Origin: Cyanobacteria bacterium UBA2566
GTDB lineage: Bacteria; Cyanobacteriota; Cyanobacteriia; Cyanobacteriales; Desertifilaceae
Length of the DNA stretch: 5,717 nucleotides
Direction of reading: 5' to 3'
NCBI GenBank assembly: GCA_002340255.1
Contig: DDLS01000133.1
Coordinates: 1-5,717, forward strand
The position numbers were made by a program, and so were the translations under genes. Below the pieces are notes generated by a model. That model did no database searches. It worked only from the letters and a program-made list of their open reading frames with translations, and was not told where the DNA came from. Below are positions 5,567 through 5,717 of this stretch, piece after piece. The number at the start of each line of letters is the position of its first letter. Within the stretch, counting starts at the first letter, position 1.

Positions 5567-5717
5567 CATTTTTCCCCAAACCATCCCTTGTAATATCGTA
5601 CCATTTCTCTATGAAGTTGCGCTTAATAAGGCATCGACCAAGTAGTCCCATCCAGTTATCGAGGCGATCATTACCTTACAGTTCGGCATTCATTACTATA
5701 GTCATTCCAATTAAAAA

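Larger units (their letters stand above)
5400..5717. other. Non-coding or unassigned 3' region
   Basis: I see no recognisable gene in these 318 bases. There is a decamer tandem repeat (5461-5488), a spaced 11-bp inverted repeat (5417-5427 and 5556-5566), and several TGACGT/TGACTG repeats between 5505 and 5533. Short frames run on both strands: 72 codons at 5433-5651 minus, 36 codons at 5459-5569 minus (ATG preceded by GGGGAAAA), and 27 codons from 5562 plus. None has a recognisable motif. No strong terminator follows the SAM hydrolase; only an A/T-rich 5-bp stem at 5425-5440 is visible. TATAGT at 5697-5702 could be a -10 for a gene beyond the edge, but has no good -35. Confidence 0.5.

Noticed and set aside
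5400..5717. Insertion sequence or transposase remnant
   Set aside because: No transposase motif, no recognisable terminal repeats of a known family and no target duplication; left as unassigned.

Overview
The window reads as ordinary cyanobacterial chromosome. Three things point there. The octamer GCGATCGC (HIP1) occurs about eleven times by eye, where chance would give about 0.1. Two genes belong to families found essentially in oxygenic phototrophs: a CAAD-domain thylakoid protein and the photosystem II assembly protein Psb34. Heptanucleotide repeats of the GGGAATA/GGCAATA type are typical of filamentous cyanobacteria. The exact genus cannot be fixed from this sequence.

Layout. Positions 1-184 are non-coding, with a fragment of a heptad repeat and a strong intrinsic terminator. 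Positions 185-658 (minus) encode a free-standing CAAD/CURT1-like membrane protein. Positions 659-927 are non-coding, with a second heptad array and a terminator serving the next unit. Positions 928-3257 (minus) hold a three-gene unit, read right to left: an ABC-2 exporter ATPase, its Ycf38-like permease, and a small protein with a clear signal peptide. Positions 3376-3546 (minus) encode the 56-residue Psb34, followed by a perfect 10-bp hairpin. A 158-bp divergent intergenic region (3547-3704) carries a promoter for psb34 overlapped by a near-consensus HLR1 (RpaB) site, and a separate promoter for truB. Positions 3705-5399 (plus) hold truB (tRNA pseudouridine-55 synthase) and, 15 bases on, an S-adenosylmethionine hydroxide adenosyltransferase (DUF62) with a GTG start. 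Positions 5400-5717 have no recognisable gene, but contain a decamer tandem repeat, a spaced 11-bp inverted repeat and short competing reading frames.

How the genes fit together. Two are thylakoid-related: CAAD in membrane curvature or organisation, and Psb34 in photosystem II assembly. The ABC pair is an exporter of unknown substrate whose last cistron is an unrecognised secreted protein. truB and the SAM hydrolase form a housekeeping pair in RNA modification and SAM turnover. No new defence, mobile or biosynthetic system is evident. The best leads are the HLR1-like element at psb34, the apparently leaderless truB transcript, the secreted protein attached to the exporter, and the unexplained 3' region.
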